Made by a program: the position numbers and the translations under genes | Shown here: positions 8,022-15,967 of the stretch, piece by piece | How positions within the stretch are numbered: position 1 is the first letter of the stretch | How the letters are laid out: every line of letters begins with the position of its first letter | Source of the DNA: Arthrobacter nitroguajacolicus_D | GTDB taxonomy: Bacteria > Actinomycetota > Actinomycetes > Actinomycetales > Micrococcaceae | Length of the DNA: 64,000 bases | Assembly: GCF_031455195.1 (NCBI RefSeq) | Contig: NZ_JAVDSH010000001.1 | Coordinates: 434,001-498,000 of the forward strand | Direction: 5' to 3' | The notes under the pieces: generated by a model | Told to the model about the DNA's origin: nothing | The model's database searches: none | The model's input: the letters and a program-made list of their open reading frames with translations, nothing else

Positions 8022-9275
8022 CTACTGCCCCGGCAGCTCGGCGATCTTGCGTTCCAATGCGGAGCGTTCCGCGGCGTTCGAGCACAAATCCATGGCTAGG
8101 CCCAGGGCTTCCTTTGCTTCCCCGAACCGTCCGAGCCTGGTGAGCAGCTCCCCCCGTACGGTGGGCAAGAGGTGCGAACCGTTCAGCGCACCCCGGCTCG
8201 CCAGTGCATCTACGAGGTCCAACCCGGCGGCCGGACCCGTGGCCATTGCTACGGCAACCGCGTGATTCAGATCAACCACCGGCGACGGAGCCAGCCGGCC
8301 AAGTGCTTCGTAGAGGATCACAATCCGCTGCCAATCGGTCTCGGCTGCTGTCGAAGCCAAGGCATGGCATTCCGCGATGGTTGCCTGGAGTCCGTAGGCA
8401 CCTAGCCCGCGGCCCAGGGCAACCGACGTCGCCAGCGCCGCCCGGCCACGACGTATCGACGCCTGATCCCACCGTCGTCGATCCTGATCCTCAAGGAGGA
8501 TGGGGTTGCCTGCCGGGTCGAGCCGAGCGGGAAAGCGGGCTGCCGTCAATTCCATCAGCGCAAGAAGCCCGTAGGCTTCGGGCTCGGGCGCGAGCCGTAC
8601 CAGAACACGGGCAAGCCGTTGGGCCTCACTGGCCAGTTCCGCCCGCATCCACGAGTCTCCTCCGGAGGCAAAGGCTCCTTCCGTGAAAATGAGGTACACG
8701 ACGTGAAGCACGGACCCCAGCCGCTCTGGGATGTCAGGTAGTTCGGGGACCATGAAAGGTATGTGGGCTGCGGACAAAGTCTTCTTGGCGCGCGTAATGC
8801 GGGCCTGAATGGTTGGCACGGGCACCAGGAACGCTTTGGCGATCTCCTCAGTGCCCATGCCACCCACCACCCGCAGGGTCAAGGCGATGCGTGCTTCCCG
8901 GGACAACACCGGGTGGCATGCGATGAACATCAAAGCGAGCACGTCGTCGTCGATCGCCTCCGGGTTAAACAGGGAGTCCGCGCCCGGTTCCTCGTCCGTT
9001 AGGTCGTTGGCAAGAAGCGCATACTTCTCGTCGCGGGTGGCCCGCCGACGGAACGCATCAATCGCCCGACGCCTGCCTGCGGTCAGCAGCCAACCCACTG
9101 GTTCGGCGGGGATGCCATTAACGGACCACGACACCAAAGCCTCTGCGACGGCCTCCTGTGCCACGTCCTCGGCCAAGCTGAAATCGCCCGTGTACCGGGC
9201 CAGGGCACCGACGATGCGGGCAGACTCACTTCTCCACACCGCTTCGACGGCGGCCCTGGCCTCGTTGCTCCTCAT
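8022..9275 (-). CDS. ECF42-type RNA polymerase sigma factor with C-terminal extension
   Basis: A 417-residue extracytoplasmic-function sigma factor. Region 2 (ARYTGDFSLAEDVAQEAVAE, residues about 25-45) and region 4 (GMGTEEIAKAFLVPVPTIQA, about 140-160) occupy the first 170 residues. The remaining about 240 residues are a helical, TPR-like extension (DUF6596 type) containing LRxALYEALGR-like and DLNHAVAVAMATGP segments. This architecture defines the ECF42 group, which lacks a classical anti-sigma factor and is encoded with DGPF (YciI-like) proteins. The DGPF gene is directly upstream on the same strand, 48 nt away. In this group the C-terminal extension is needed for activity. Targets are typically its own DGPF operon; a matching promoter lies at 9795-9822. 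Confidence 0.92.
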   Translation of the reverse strand: MRSNEARAAVEAVWRSESARIVGALARYTGDFSLAEDVAQEAVAEALVSWSVNGIPAEPVGWLLTAGRRRAIDAFRRRATRDEKYALLANDLTDEEPGADSLFNPEAIDDDVLALMFIACHPVLSREARIALTLRVVGGMGTEEIAKAFLVPVPTIQARITRAKKTLSAAHIPFMVPELPDIPERLGSVLHVVYLIFTEGAFASGGDSWMRAELASEAQRLARVLVRLAPEPEAYGLLALMELTAARFPARLDPAGNPILLEDQDRRRWDQASIRRGRAALATSVALGRGLGAYGLQATIAECHALASTAAETDWQRIVILYEALGRLAPSPVVDLNHAVAVAMATGPAAGLDLVDALASRGALNGSHLLPTVRGELLTRLGRFGEAKEALGLAMDLCSNAAERSALERKIAELPGQ

Positions 9276-9323
9276 CTCAGTTGTCGCTCACTCCAGTTGC
9301 GGCCGGCTTCTGTCCGCGACCTC

Positions 9324-9743
9324 TTAGAGTTGTCCGGTCTGCTCGCGCCATGCCCGTTCCTTTTGGATCCATTCGTTGTCCTGGGGGAACTCGTCGATGC
9401 TTGTGACGCGGCGGATTTCGGTCTTGGTTCCAGCGGTCATGGGTGCCCGCCGCGCCCACTCGACAGCCTCCTGTTTGGAAGCAACGTCCAGGATGTAGAA
9501 GCCGCCGAAGAGTTCTTTCGTTTCGCCATAGGGGCCATCTGTGACCACCGGAGTTTCGCCAGTGAAGTCCACCACCACGGTTTCCTTGGCATCCTCCAGA
9601 CCCTCGGCAGCAAGCAGCACCCCGGCACGGATCAGTTCGTCATTGAATTTGCCCATCGCTTCGAGGATCTCGTTGAAGTCGATATTCTCGAACTTGGCGT
9701 AGGAATCGTCGTCGGCCCGCATTATCAACATGTATTTCGCCAT
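9324..9743 (-). CDS. DGPF-domain (YciI family) protein, ECF42 partner
   Basis: A 139-residue YciI-like (alpha-beta barrel dimer) protein with the group signature VTDGPYGETKELFGGFYILD. The biochemical role of DGPF proteins is unknown; they are the conserved genomic neighbours and regulatory targets of ECF42 sigma factors. The start is ATG at 9743 (MAKYMLIMRADDDSYAKF), with AGGAG ten nt upstream. A TTG three codons earlier would be only one nt from that site. It is the first gene of a two-gene operon with the sigma factor. Confidence 0.9.
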   Translation of the reverse strand: MAKYMLIMRADDDSYAKFENIDFNEILEAMGKFNDELIRAGVLLAAEGLEDAKETVVVDFTGETPVVTDGPYGETKELFGGFYILDVASKQEAVEWARRAPMTAGTKTEIRRVTSIDEFPQDNEWIQKERAWREQTGQL

Positions 9744-9794
9744 CTCACTCAATCTCCTGTGTCGTGGAAAGTCCCTTCGACTTTCTCATCCATA

Positions 9795-9822
9795 GGTCGA
9801 GTGGGTCGAGGAAATATCGACA
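9795..9822 (-). promoter_or_regulatory. Candidate ECF42-dependent promoter of the DGPF-sigma operon
   Basis: On the minus strand TGTCGA (9822-9817) is followed after 17 nt by CGACC (9799-9795), about 50 nt before the DGPF start. The ECF42 motif I recall from Streptomyces venezuelae is TGTCGA at -35 with CGA/TC at -10, so this fits autoregulation. The motif is seen; its use is inference. Confidence 0.6.
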
Positions 9823-9927
9823 TCCTGCCTCGAGATTTTTCGCGGGCTTTGTGTGGGGTTGGGGCGTACTCTGAAGAGACGGTGGAAAACGATGTGTTCA
9901 GTCCACCGGTAATTGGCTAGAGGCACC

Positions 9928-11016
9928 ATGGCACCAGAAGTTTCGTCCGAGAAGTACCGTCCGGAGCGAGGTGCCACCGCCCGGGCGGTCAACTCGTACT
10001 CCGCACTCCTGAGGTCCGTCCGCGATGCAGGGCTGCTTCAGCGCCGCAGAGGGTTCTACATCACCATCTTCATCGTCCTGATGATCGCATGGGCCGGAAC
10101 GTGGAGCGGTTTCCTCCTGCTCCGGGATACGTGGTTCCAGCTCTTCATCGCAGCGTTCATGGGCGTGGTACTTACCCAGTTTGCTTTTCTGGCGCACGAA
10201 GCCGCTCACCGGCAGGTGTTCAAGTCCAAAGGAATGAACGAGTGGTCCGCTCGACTGATCGGCACAGGACTTGTGGGTATCAGTTACTCCATGTGGGCGC
10301 AGAAGCACACAAGGCACCATAACTTTCCCAATGTCATCGATAAGGATCCGGACATCCACACTGGAGCCATTGCGTTCCACCCCGCGGCGGCAAGCGTCCG
10401 GCATGGAGTCATGGTGCATGTCACCCACAAACAGGGCTGGTTGCTATTTCCCCTGTTGTTTTTCCTAGGTGTCAGCTTGCACATTGATTCGTTGAAATAC
10501 CTGTTGCGTCAAGGGAAAGTGGACCACCGATGGGTGGAGATCCCCGTCATTGTGCTGCGGTTGCTGGTTGTACCGGTCTTGGTCTTTTCGCTCCTGCCGT
10601 TGGGAATGGCATGTGCTTTCCTTGGCGTACAACTGGGTGTTTTCGGTTTCTACATGGGCGCTTCCTTTGCACCGAACCACAAAGGAATGCCCATACTCCC
10701 ACCGTCCAGCAGGGCCGACTTCCTGAACCGCCAGGTCCTCACGGCACGCAACATCACCGGCGGCCTGTTGATGGACACCCTGATGGGCGGATTAAACCGC
10801 CAAATCGAACATCACCTTTTCCCCGACATGCCGCGGCCGTACCTCCAGCGGGCTTCTGCGATCGTCAGGGGGTGCTGCGATGATCTGGGCATTCCTTACA
10901 CGGAGACCAGTTTGATTGCTTCCTATGTGATCGTTGTGAAGTATCTGGACGGTGTAGGCCTGTTTGCCGGGGAACCTTTTGAGTGTCCCGTTGCGGAGCA
11001 GTTCAGGCCGCATTAA
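9928..11016 (+). CDS. Membrane fatty-acid (acyl-lipid/acyl-CoA) desaturase
   Basis: A di-iron membrane desaturase, 362 residues from the ATG at 9928. The three histidine boxes are present: HEAAH (box 1), HTRHHNFPN (box 2) and QIEHHLFPDMPR (box 3). The Q-x-x-H-H form of box 3 is typical of the front-end/linoleoyl-CoA desaturase group. Four hydrophobic segments surround the boxes (for example FYITIFIVLMIAWAGTWSGF and WLLFPLLFFLGVSL). Reaction: O2-dependent introduction of a double bond into a membrane fatty acyl chain, using electrons from ferredoxin or a related carrier. The usual role is adjusting membrane fluidity. A TTG at 9913 is an alternative start, but AGAGG precedes the ATG. It is divergent from the ECF42 operon. 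Confidence 0.92.
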   Translation: MAPEVSSEKYRPERGATARAVNSYSALLRSVRDAGLLQRRRGFYITIFIVLMIAWAGTWSGFLLLRDTWFQLFIAAFMGVVLTQFAFLAHEAAHRQVFKSKGMNEWSARLIGTGLVGISYSMWAQKHTRHHNFPNVIDKDPDIHTGAIAFHPAAASVRHGVMVHVTHKQGWLLFPLLFFLGVSLHIDSLKYLLRQGKVDHRWVEIPVIVLRLLVVPVLVFSLLPLGMACAFLGVQLGVFGFYMGASFAPNHKGMPILPPSSRADFLNRQVLTARNITGGLLMDTLMGGLNRQIEHHLFPDMPRPYLQRASAIVRGCCDDLGIPYTETSLIASYVIVVKYLDGVGLFAGEPFECPVAEQFRPH

Positions 11017-11039
11017 GTGTCTCCCCGAAACAAGACGCG

Positions 11040-11076
11040 AAGGATCCCCCAAGCCGAAGCCTGAGGGATCCTTTTC
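11040..11076 (+). terminator. Rho-independent terminator after the desaturase gene
   Basis: Stem AAGGATCCC (11040-11048) with GGGATCCTT (11065-11073), a 16-nt loop, then TTT. It lies 23 nt after the desaturase stop and also faces the end of the convergent secreted-protein gene. Confidence 0.8.
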
Positions 11077-11107
11077 AGTTGGCATTCAGCCAGGGAGGTA
11101 CGGTGGC

Positions 11108-11668
11108 CTAGCGCCCACCGCCTCCGATGACCCCGGCTTCGACAGCCTTGCTCACGGCGTCGGCTTCGGCTTGCGTTAGCTTTCCGTCGGTAACAGCCTT
11201 ATCGAGTCTGGTCTTCAGCGCAGCTGCACGCTCAGCCTGGCCTGCAGTACGGATCTCCTCCAGCGCACTGGTCACCTTGGCTTCGTCCACGCCCAGTGCC
11301 GCAGCCAGGGACTTGGCCAGCGCGGCCTCTTGCGCCGTCCGGTCCGGCTTGGTGCCTTCCGTTCCTTCACTGGGTGGAGTGGTCGGCTTGTTGGCCTGGC
11401 GGAACGCCTTCAGTGCCTCGGTGACCTTGGCTTCGTCAACACCCAGCTTGGTTGCGAGCTGGGAGGCAATCTGACCGCCGTCCCTTCCGTGGCCGTGTCC
11501 GCCGGGCTTGCCGCCCGGATCCGCCGGTCTGGTGCCCGCATCCGTAGAGGATGTGGCGCTCGGCGAAGGGGTGGTGGCTGCTGTAGCCATTCCCGTCACT
11601 CCCATCCCCGCGCCAAGGGCCAGGGCTCCGGCCGCGATGCCTAGCGTGATTCTCTTCGTTTTCGACAT
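11108..11668 (-). CDS. Small secreted protein with duplicated helical motif
   Basis: A 186-residue exported protein of unknown function. Residues 1-31 are a signal peptide (charged MSKTKR, hydrophobic core, ATA-A cleavage region). A Thr/Pro/Ser- and Gly/His-rich linker follows. The body holds two copies of a helical motif, LATKLGVDEAKVTEALKAFR and LAAALGVDEAKVTSALEEIR, then LTQAEADAVSKAVEAGV, a helix-turn resembling the C-terminal repeats of other small actinobacterial secreted proteins. The start is well supported by GAGGAGAGG upstream. No enzyme motif is seen. It stands alone between the desaturase and exonuclease genes. Confidence 0.8.
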   Translation of the reverse strand: MSKTKRITLGIAAGALALGAGMGVTGMATAATTPSPSATSSTDAGTRPADPGGKPGGHGHGRDGGQIASQLATKLGVDEAKVTEALKAFRQANKPTTPPSEGTEGTKPDRTAQEAALAKSLAAALGVDEAKVTSALEEIRTAGQAERAAALKTRLDKAVTDGKLTQAEADAVSKAVEAGVIGGGGR

Positions 11669-11804
11669 ATACCTCTCCTCAATGGACCGTGTTGCCTCGG
11701 TCCGTGCCTGAGGGACGGTCAGGTGTGCCGTCCTCTTAACACGATGGAGGGGCTACCCCAGTCCGCGCTGTTGTGAACCTGTTATTCCGCTGTGAATTCG
11801 AGGT

Positions 11805-12740
11805 TCAGCCGAGCTTGTCCAACGCATCCAGGAGCCTCTTCACTGCGCCACCCAGGTTCCACTCGGTAGCGAGCCGCTCAAGTTCAGCGCGCGAATCTCC
11901 CGTCACCGGCCGCAGTTCGGCGCCTGCTTGTTCGAGCGTCGGCACTTTCAGGTCCCGGACCACGTTGACGACGGCGGGTGCCACCTTCAGGTAGTCCGCT
12001 GCGGCGGACAGTTTGGCCCGCACGGTAGCGGACAAACCGCCGTCGGGCGCTTCGGCCGCCTCCAGCAGGCCTCCCAGCGAGCCATGCTCGCCCAACAAGG
12101 ACGCTGCCGTTTTTTCGCCGATTCCGGCCACGCCGGGCAGTCCGTCGGAGGCGTCGCCGCGCAGCGTCGCAAAGTCGGCGTACTGCTGGGGCAGCACCCG
12201 GTACTTACCCACTACTACGACGTCGGTAACCACCTCAAGGTTCTTCATGCCGCGAGCGGTGTAAATGACCCTAACGCCGCGGTCGTCGTCGACGAGTTGA
12301 AAAAGGTCGCGATCTCCGGTGACCACATCGGCGGCGAACGGCGCCTGACTGGCGTAGGTACCAACGACATCGTCGGCTTCGTGGTGGTCCACGCCAACGA
12401 CGGCGATGCCGGCGAGCTCCAAAACACGCCGGATCAGGGGGATCTGCGCCTCCAGCGGGTCGGGGACCACCTCGACGTCGGGCCCGTCCGCAACCGCCTC
12501 CGCCACCCGGTGCGATTTGTAGCTGGGAATGAGGTCTACCCGCCATTTCGGGCGCCAGTTGTTGTCCCAGCAGGCCACCAGGTGGGTCGCTTCATAGTCG
12601 GTGATGAGGCGGGCAATCATGTCCATCAGGCCACGGACCGCATTGACCGGTGTCCCGTCTGCGCGACGGATCGAATCCGGCACGCCGTAGAAGGCGCGGA
12701 AGTAAAGCGAGGCAGTGTCCAGGAGCATCAGTCGAGGCAT
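11805..12740 (-). CDS. 5'-3' exonuclease (FEN/PolA N-terminal type)
   Basis: A stand-alone 5'-3' exonuclease, 311 residues, homologous to the N-terminal nuclease domain of DNA polymerase I. Motifs: LMLLDTASLYFRAFYG at the N-terminus, VACWDNNWRPKWR with YKSHR, EADDVVGTYA, VTGDRDLFQLV (metal-binding acidic cluster), then the helix-hairpin-helix region LRGDASDGLPGVAGIGEKTA. It is predicted to cleave 5' flaps or RNA primers. The start is ATG at 12740 with AGGA six nt upstream; the frame extends seven codons further without a good ribosome site. Many actinobacteria carry such a protein beside the full-length PolA. Confidence 0.92.
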   Translation of the reverse strand: MPRLMLLDTASLYFRAFYGVPDSIRRADGTPVNAVRGLMDMIARLITDYEATHLVACWDNNWRPKWRVDLIPSYKSHRVAEAVADGPDVEVVPDPLEAQIPLIRRVLELAGIAVVGVDHHEADDVVGTYASQAPFAADVVTGDRDLFQLVDDDRGVRVIYTARGMKNLEVVTDVVVVGKYRVLPQQYADFATLRGDASDGLPGVAGIGEKTAASLLGEHGSLGGLLEAAEAPDGGLSATVRAKLSAAADYLKVAPAVVNVVRDLKVPTLEQAGAELRPVTGDSRAELERLATEWNLGGAVKRLLDALDKLG

Positions 12741-12811
12741 ACCTGATCCTGACATGACCAACCGATATTTCGAAGGAACTGGCGTGCATCTGCGGGCAAT
12801 CCTGAAAGGAC

Positions 12812-12840
12812 TTGAACGCGCATGTGAGCCGCATTACGAT
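12812..12840 (+). promoter_or_regulatory. Candidate promoter of the aromatic monooxygenase gene
   Basis: TTGAAC (12812-12817) and TACGAT (12835-12840) with a 17-nt spacer, about 80 nt before the GTG start at 12922. The palindrome at 12849-12877 lies just downstream, across the predicted transcription start. Confidence 0.55.
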
Positions 12841-12848
12841 GGTATGAG

Positions 12849-12877
12849 CGATAATAGAACAGGCTGTTCTATTATCG
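12849..12877. promoter_or_regulatory. Perfect 13-bp palindromic operator
   Basis: Arms CGATAATAGAACA (12849-12861) and TGTTCTATTATCG (12865-12877) are perfect inverted repeats separated by GGC. The site is AT-rich against a GC-rich background and lies between the candidate promoter and the monooxygenase start, the position of a repressor-binding site. The cognate regulator is not adjacent; IclR, MarR and GntR families use sites of this size and are all possible. Confidence 0.75.
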
Positions 12878-12921
12878 AACAAGCGAATGTCAACCAGCCC
12901 ACGAAGAAGTGAGGAAAGCCC

Positions 12922-14853
12922 GTGCAGTTCCACCACCACGGTTACGTATCCGGTGACCCCCGAGTCGAGCCGGCGGCCGGCGTCGGCCTCGATCGACCAG
13001 CCGGGCTTCCCGATGAAGTAGATGTCCTCATTGTGGGCACCGGCCCGGCAGGAATGTTGACGGCGGCGCAGCTGTCCCAGTTCCCGGGAGTCACCACCCG
13101 CATCGTTGAGCGTCGCCCGGGCCGGCTCGCAATTGGACAGGCCGATGGGATCCAGGCGCGCAGCGTCGAGACGTTCCAGGCGTTTGGTTTCGCGGAGCGG
13201 ATCATTGCCGAGGCCTACCGGATCACCGAGATGGCGTTCTGGAAGCCGGACCCGGCCGACCACTCGCGCATCGTCCGTGCTGCCCGCGCGGTGGATGACC
13301 CCGCGGGGATCAGCGAGTTCCCGCACCTGATCGTGAACCAGGCGCGGGTGCTGGACTACTTTGCCGAGTTCATGGCCAACTCCCCGGCCCGGATGCGGCC
13401 CGACTACGGCTACGAGTTCGTCGGCCTGAAGGTCACCGGCCAGGGCGAGTACCCCATCGAGGTGACGCTGGGCCACACCTCCGGTCCGAACGAAGGCCAA
13501 GAGCGCATCATCCGAGCCAAATACGTCGTGGGTGCCGACGGCGCGCGCAGCAAGGTTCGCGAATCCATTGGCTGCCATCTTGCCGGGGACCAGGCCAACC
13601 ATGCCTGGGGCGTCATGGATGTCCTCGCGGTGACGGACTTCCCCGATATCCGCACCAAGTGCGCCATCCAGTCCGGCTCTGGTGGGAGCATCCTGCTGAT
13701 CCCGCGCGAGGGCGGGCATCTGTTCCGGATGTACGTGGACCTGGGCGAGGTCGCCGCGGATGATCATGGCGCGGTGCGGAAGACCACCATCGAGCAAATC
13801 ATCGCCAAGGCCAATGACATCCTGCACCCCTACACCCTGGATGTCCGCAACGTCGCATGGCACAGCGTCTACGAGGTTGGCCACCGGCTGACGGACAGGT
13901 TCGACGACGTTCTGCCGGAGGAGCGCGGTACCCGCACCCCGCGGGTGTTCATCACCGGAGATGCTTGCCACACCCACTCCGCTAAAGCCGGCCAGGGCAT
14001 GAATGTGTCCATGCAGGACGGCTTCAATATCGGCTGGAAGCTCGGGCACGTCCTGGAAGGCCGTAGCCCGGAGTCCTTGCTGGATACCTACTCGGCCGAG
14101 CGTCAGGTGGTGGCGAAGAACCTCATCGACTTCGACAAGCAATGGTCCACCCTCATGGCCAAGAAACCCGAAGAGTTCGAGGACCCGGCAGAACTGGAAA
14201 CCTTCTACACCAGCACCGCGGAGTTCCCTGCCGGGTTCATGACGCAGTACGCGCCCTCCCTGCTCGTTGCCGAGGCAAAGCACCAGGAACTCGCCACAGG
14301 CTTCCCGGTAGGCAAGCGCTTCAAGTCCGCCCCCGTCCAGCGCGTCTGCGACACAAACCCCATGCACCTCGGCCACCACGCCAAAGCGGACGGCCGTTGG
14401 CGGATCTACGTCTTCGCCGACGCCGCCCAAGCGGGTACCGAGGGCCCGGTCGCGGAGTTTGCCGAGTGGCTCGCGACCGCAAGCGACTCGCCGCTGGCCG
14501 CGACGCCGTCGAACCTTGACCGCGACGCATGGTTCGACGTGAAGGTGATCTACCAGCAGGACCACACCGGCGTTGACATCAACGCCGTCCCGGTCGCGTT
14601 CAAACCCACCGTCGGCCCTTTCGAGCTCACCTACCTTGAGAAGGTCTTCGGAACCGACCCGGCAAACGACATCTTCGAACAGCGCGGACTCAGCCGCGAC
14701 GGCGTCGTAGTGGTGGTCCGCCCCGACCAATACGTCGCCAACGTCCTGCCCCTGACTGCAACTGCGGAACTCGGCGAGTTCTTCAGGCCCCTGCTTTCGG
14801 CGCACCACACGGTAAGTGCCGCCGCACATGGCCTGGTGAGCAACCAAGCCTAA
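12922..14853 (+). CDS. FAD-dependent aromatic hydroxylase (3-hydroxybenzoate 4-monooxygenase/phenol hydroxylase type)
   Basis: A class A flavoprotein monooxygenase, 643 residues, the size of 3-hydroxybenzoate 4-monooxygenase (MobA) and yeast-type phenol 2-monooxygenase. FAD motifs in order: VLIVGTGPAGM (GxGxxG), YVVGADGARSKVR (DG motif) and VFITGDACHTHSAKAGQGMN (GD motif), then a thioredoxin-like C-terminal domain from about residue 450. It hydroxylates a phenolic ring using NADPH and O2. MobA, giving protocatechuate, is my first choice on length and N-terminus (MQFHHHGYVSGDPRV), but phenol or other substrates cannot be excluded. The start is GTG with GAGGAAAG upstream. No ring-cleavage genes are nearby. 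A strong hairpin follows the gene. Confidence 0.85.
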   Translation: MQFHHHGYVSGDPRVEPAAGVGLDRPAGLPDEVDVLIVGTGPAGMLTAAQLSQFPGVTTRIVERRPGRLAIGQADGIQARSVETFQAFGFAERIIAEAYRITEMAFWKPDPADHSRIVRAARAVDDPAGISEFPHLIVNQARVLDYFAEFMANSPARMRPDYGYEFVGLKVTGQGEYPIEVTLGHTSGPNEGQERIIRAKYVVGADGARSKVRESIGCHLAGDQANHAWGVMDVLAVTDFPDIRTKCAIQSGSGGSILLIPREGGHLFRMYVDLGEVAADDHGAVRKTTIEQIIAKANDILHPYTLDVRNVAWHSVYEVGHRLTDRFDDVLPEERGTRTPRVFITGDACHTHSAKAGQGMNVSMQDGFNIGWKLGHVLEGRSPESLLDTYSAERQVVAKNLIDFDKQWSTLMAKKPEEFEDPAELETFYTSTAEFPAGFMTQYAPSLLVAEAKHQELATGFPVGKRFKSAPVQRVCDTNPMHLGHHAKADGRWRIYVFADAAQAGTEGPVAEFAEWLATASDSPLAATPSNLDRDAWFDVKVIYQQDHTGVDINAVPVAFKPTVGPFELTYLEKVFGTDPANDIFEQRGLSRDGVVVVVRPDQYVANVLPLTATAELGEFFRPLLSAHHTVSAAAHGLVSNQA

Positions 14854-14863
14854 CGATGTACCC

Positions 14864-14904
14864 CCAAGTGCCGGGGAACCCACGCAGGGTTCCCCGGCAC
14901 TTGG
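14864..14904 (+). terminator. Strong 18-bp hairpin terminator
   Basis: Perfect 18-bp arms (14864-14881, beginning CCAAGTGCCGG; 14887-14904, ending CCGGCACTTGG) with a five-nt loop ACGCA, 10 nt after the monooxygenase stop. No T-tract follows, as is common for actinobacterial terminators. Confidence 0.8.
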
Positions 14905-14955
14905 TACTTAACGGTGTCCCGAAGATTTACATCCCCGTAACGCAAACCCCTAGTC

Positions 14956-14998
14956 GCAAACCAAATTGCAGAGTATGTTAAATGCAAATCAGTTTGCA
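14956..14998. promoter_or_regulatory. TGCAAA inverted repeats upstream of the RpiR regulator
   Basis: TGCAAA-TCAG-TTTGCA (14983-14998) is a perfect inverted repeat, and a weaker related site GCAA-N6-TTGC lies at 14956-14969. Between them is TATGTT, a possible -10. They are 32 nt or more upstream of the rpiR start, so they are candidate autoregulatory sites for the whole operon. Confidence 0.5.
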
Positions 14999-15029
14999 GC
15001 GTGATGTGGGTTACAAGGAGTAAAAGACC

Positions 15030-15920
15030 GTGACAACCAAGCAAGACGAGGCTGGCTCCTCCCCCGCAGCGCGGGAACCCATGGATCATGCGTGGCTCGG
15101 GGACGCCCTTCCAGAGGTTGCGCTGTCCAAGTCCCAGGCGCGTGTTGTGGAGGTCATCGCCCGTAATCCGCAACTCTCTTCGTACGCGGACATCGCCGAA
15201 ATTGCACAGCGCTCGGACGTGAACAACTCCACCGTCGTCCGCACGGCCCAGCGGCTGGGCTACCGGGGCTGGCCGGACCTGCAACGCGAACTGCGGTCCC
15301 GGTACCTGGTGATGATTTCAACCGAAGACACCCTCCTCGAACACGGCGAACATCGCAGCCCCCTCCACGACGCACTGAACCACGACATCGAGAACCTGCG
15401 GCTCACGCTGGACTCAAACACCGCCGAAGACGTCGAGGCAGCCATCGCTGCCCTTGCCTCAGCTCGGTCCATCACCGCCATCGGCATCGGGTCTTTCGCT
15501 GGACCGGCCAGCGTCATGGCACACCTGGGGTCCACCATGGGTTACCCCATCACGCTGGAAAACCGCGGCGGAGTCCATCTTGCATCAGCAGCGAACAGCC
15601 TCGGCGCCGGTGACGTCCTGGTGGTGGTGAACATGTGGCGGTCCGTCCAACAGATCATCCTTACGGCCGAAGCCGCCAAGCAAGCGGGGGCCACGGTAAT
15701 CGCCATCAGCGACATGCGTCGAGGCCGGCTGGCCGCCGCTGCGGACCATCTGCTGATTGTTGCCTCGGAAGGCATCTCCTTTTTCCAGTCCGTGACTGCA
15801 GCGAACTCCATGGTCTACGGCCTGCTGGCCGGCATGGAAGCGGCCCACCCGGAACGCAGCCGCGCTGCCATCCGCCGCACGCAGCAACTCTGGAAAGACC
15901 TGGACATCTACCTGGACTGA
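15030..15920 (+). CDS. MurR/RpiR-family transcriptional regulator
   Basis: A 296-residue regulator with an N-terminal RpiR-type HTH (LSKSQARVVEVIARNPQLSS, then IAQRSDVNNSTVVRTAQRLG, residues about 30-85) and a C-terminal SIS sugar-isomerase-fold sensor domain (ITAIGIGSFAGPASVMAHLG; DVLVVVNMWRS; ATVIAISDMRRG). SIS domains usually bind phosphosugars or other anionic metabolites. It is the first gene of a five-gene set running to 21050, so it likely controls that operon. The start is GTG with AAGGAG nine nt upstream. Confidence 0.9.
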   Translation: MTTKQDEAGSSPAAREPMDHAWLGDALPEVALSKSQARVVEVIARNPQLSSYADIAEIAQRSDVNNSTVVRTAQRLGYRGWPDLQRELRSRYLVMISTEDTLLEHGEHRSPLHDALNHDIENLRLTLDSNTAEDVEAAIAALASARSITAIGIGSFAGPASVMAHLGSTMGYPITLENRGGVHLASAANSLGAGDVLVVVNMWRSVQQIILTAEAAKQAGATVIAISDMRRGRLAAAADHLLIVASEGISFFQSVTAANSMVYGLLAGMEAAHPERSRAAIRRTQQLWKDLDIYLD

Positions 15921-15967
15921 GGCCACCCGTCGGCCGCCACACCTCAACACCCCTCTAGGAGTACCTC

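Noticed and set aside
12715..12912. A 65-codon plus-strand frame containing the palindrome
   Set aside because: It overlaps the promoter and operator region and has no ribosome site; the sequence is better explained as regulatory.
12592..14883. A 763-codon minus-strand open frame opposite the aromatic monooxygenase
   Set aside because: It mirrors a gene with full FAD motifs on the other strand and its protein has no family pattern; long antisense frames are expected at this GC content.
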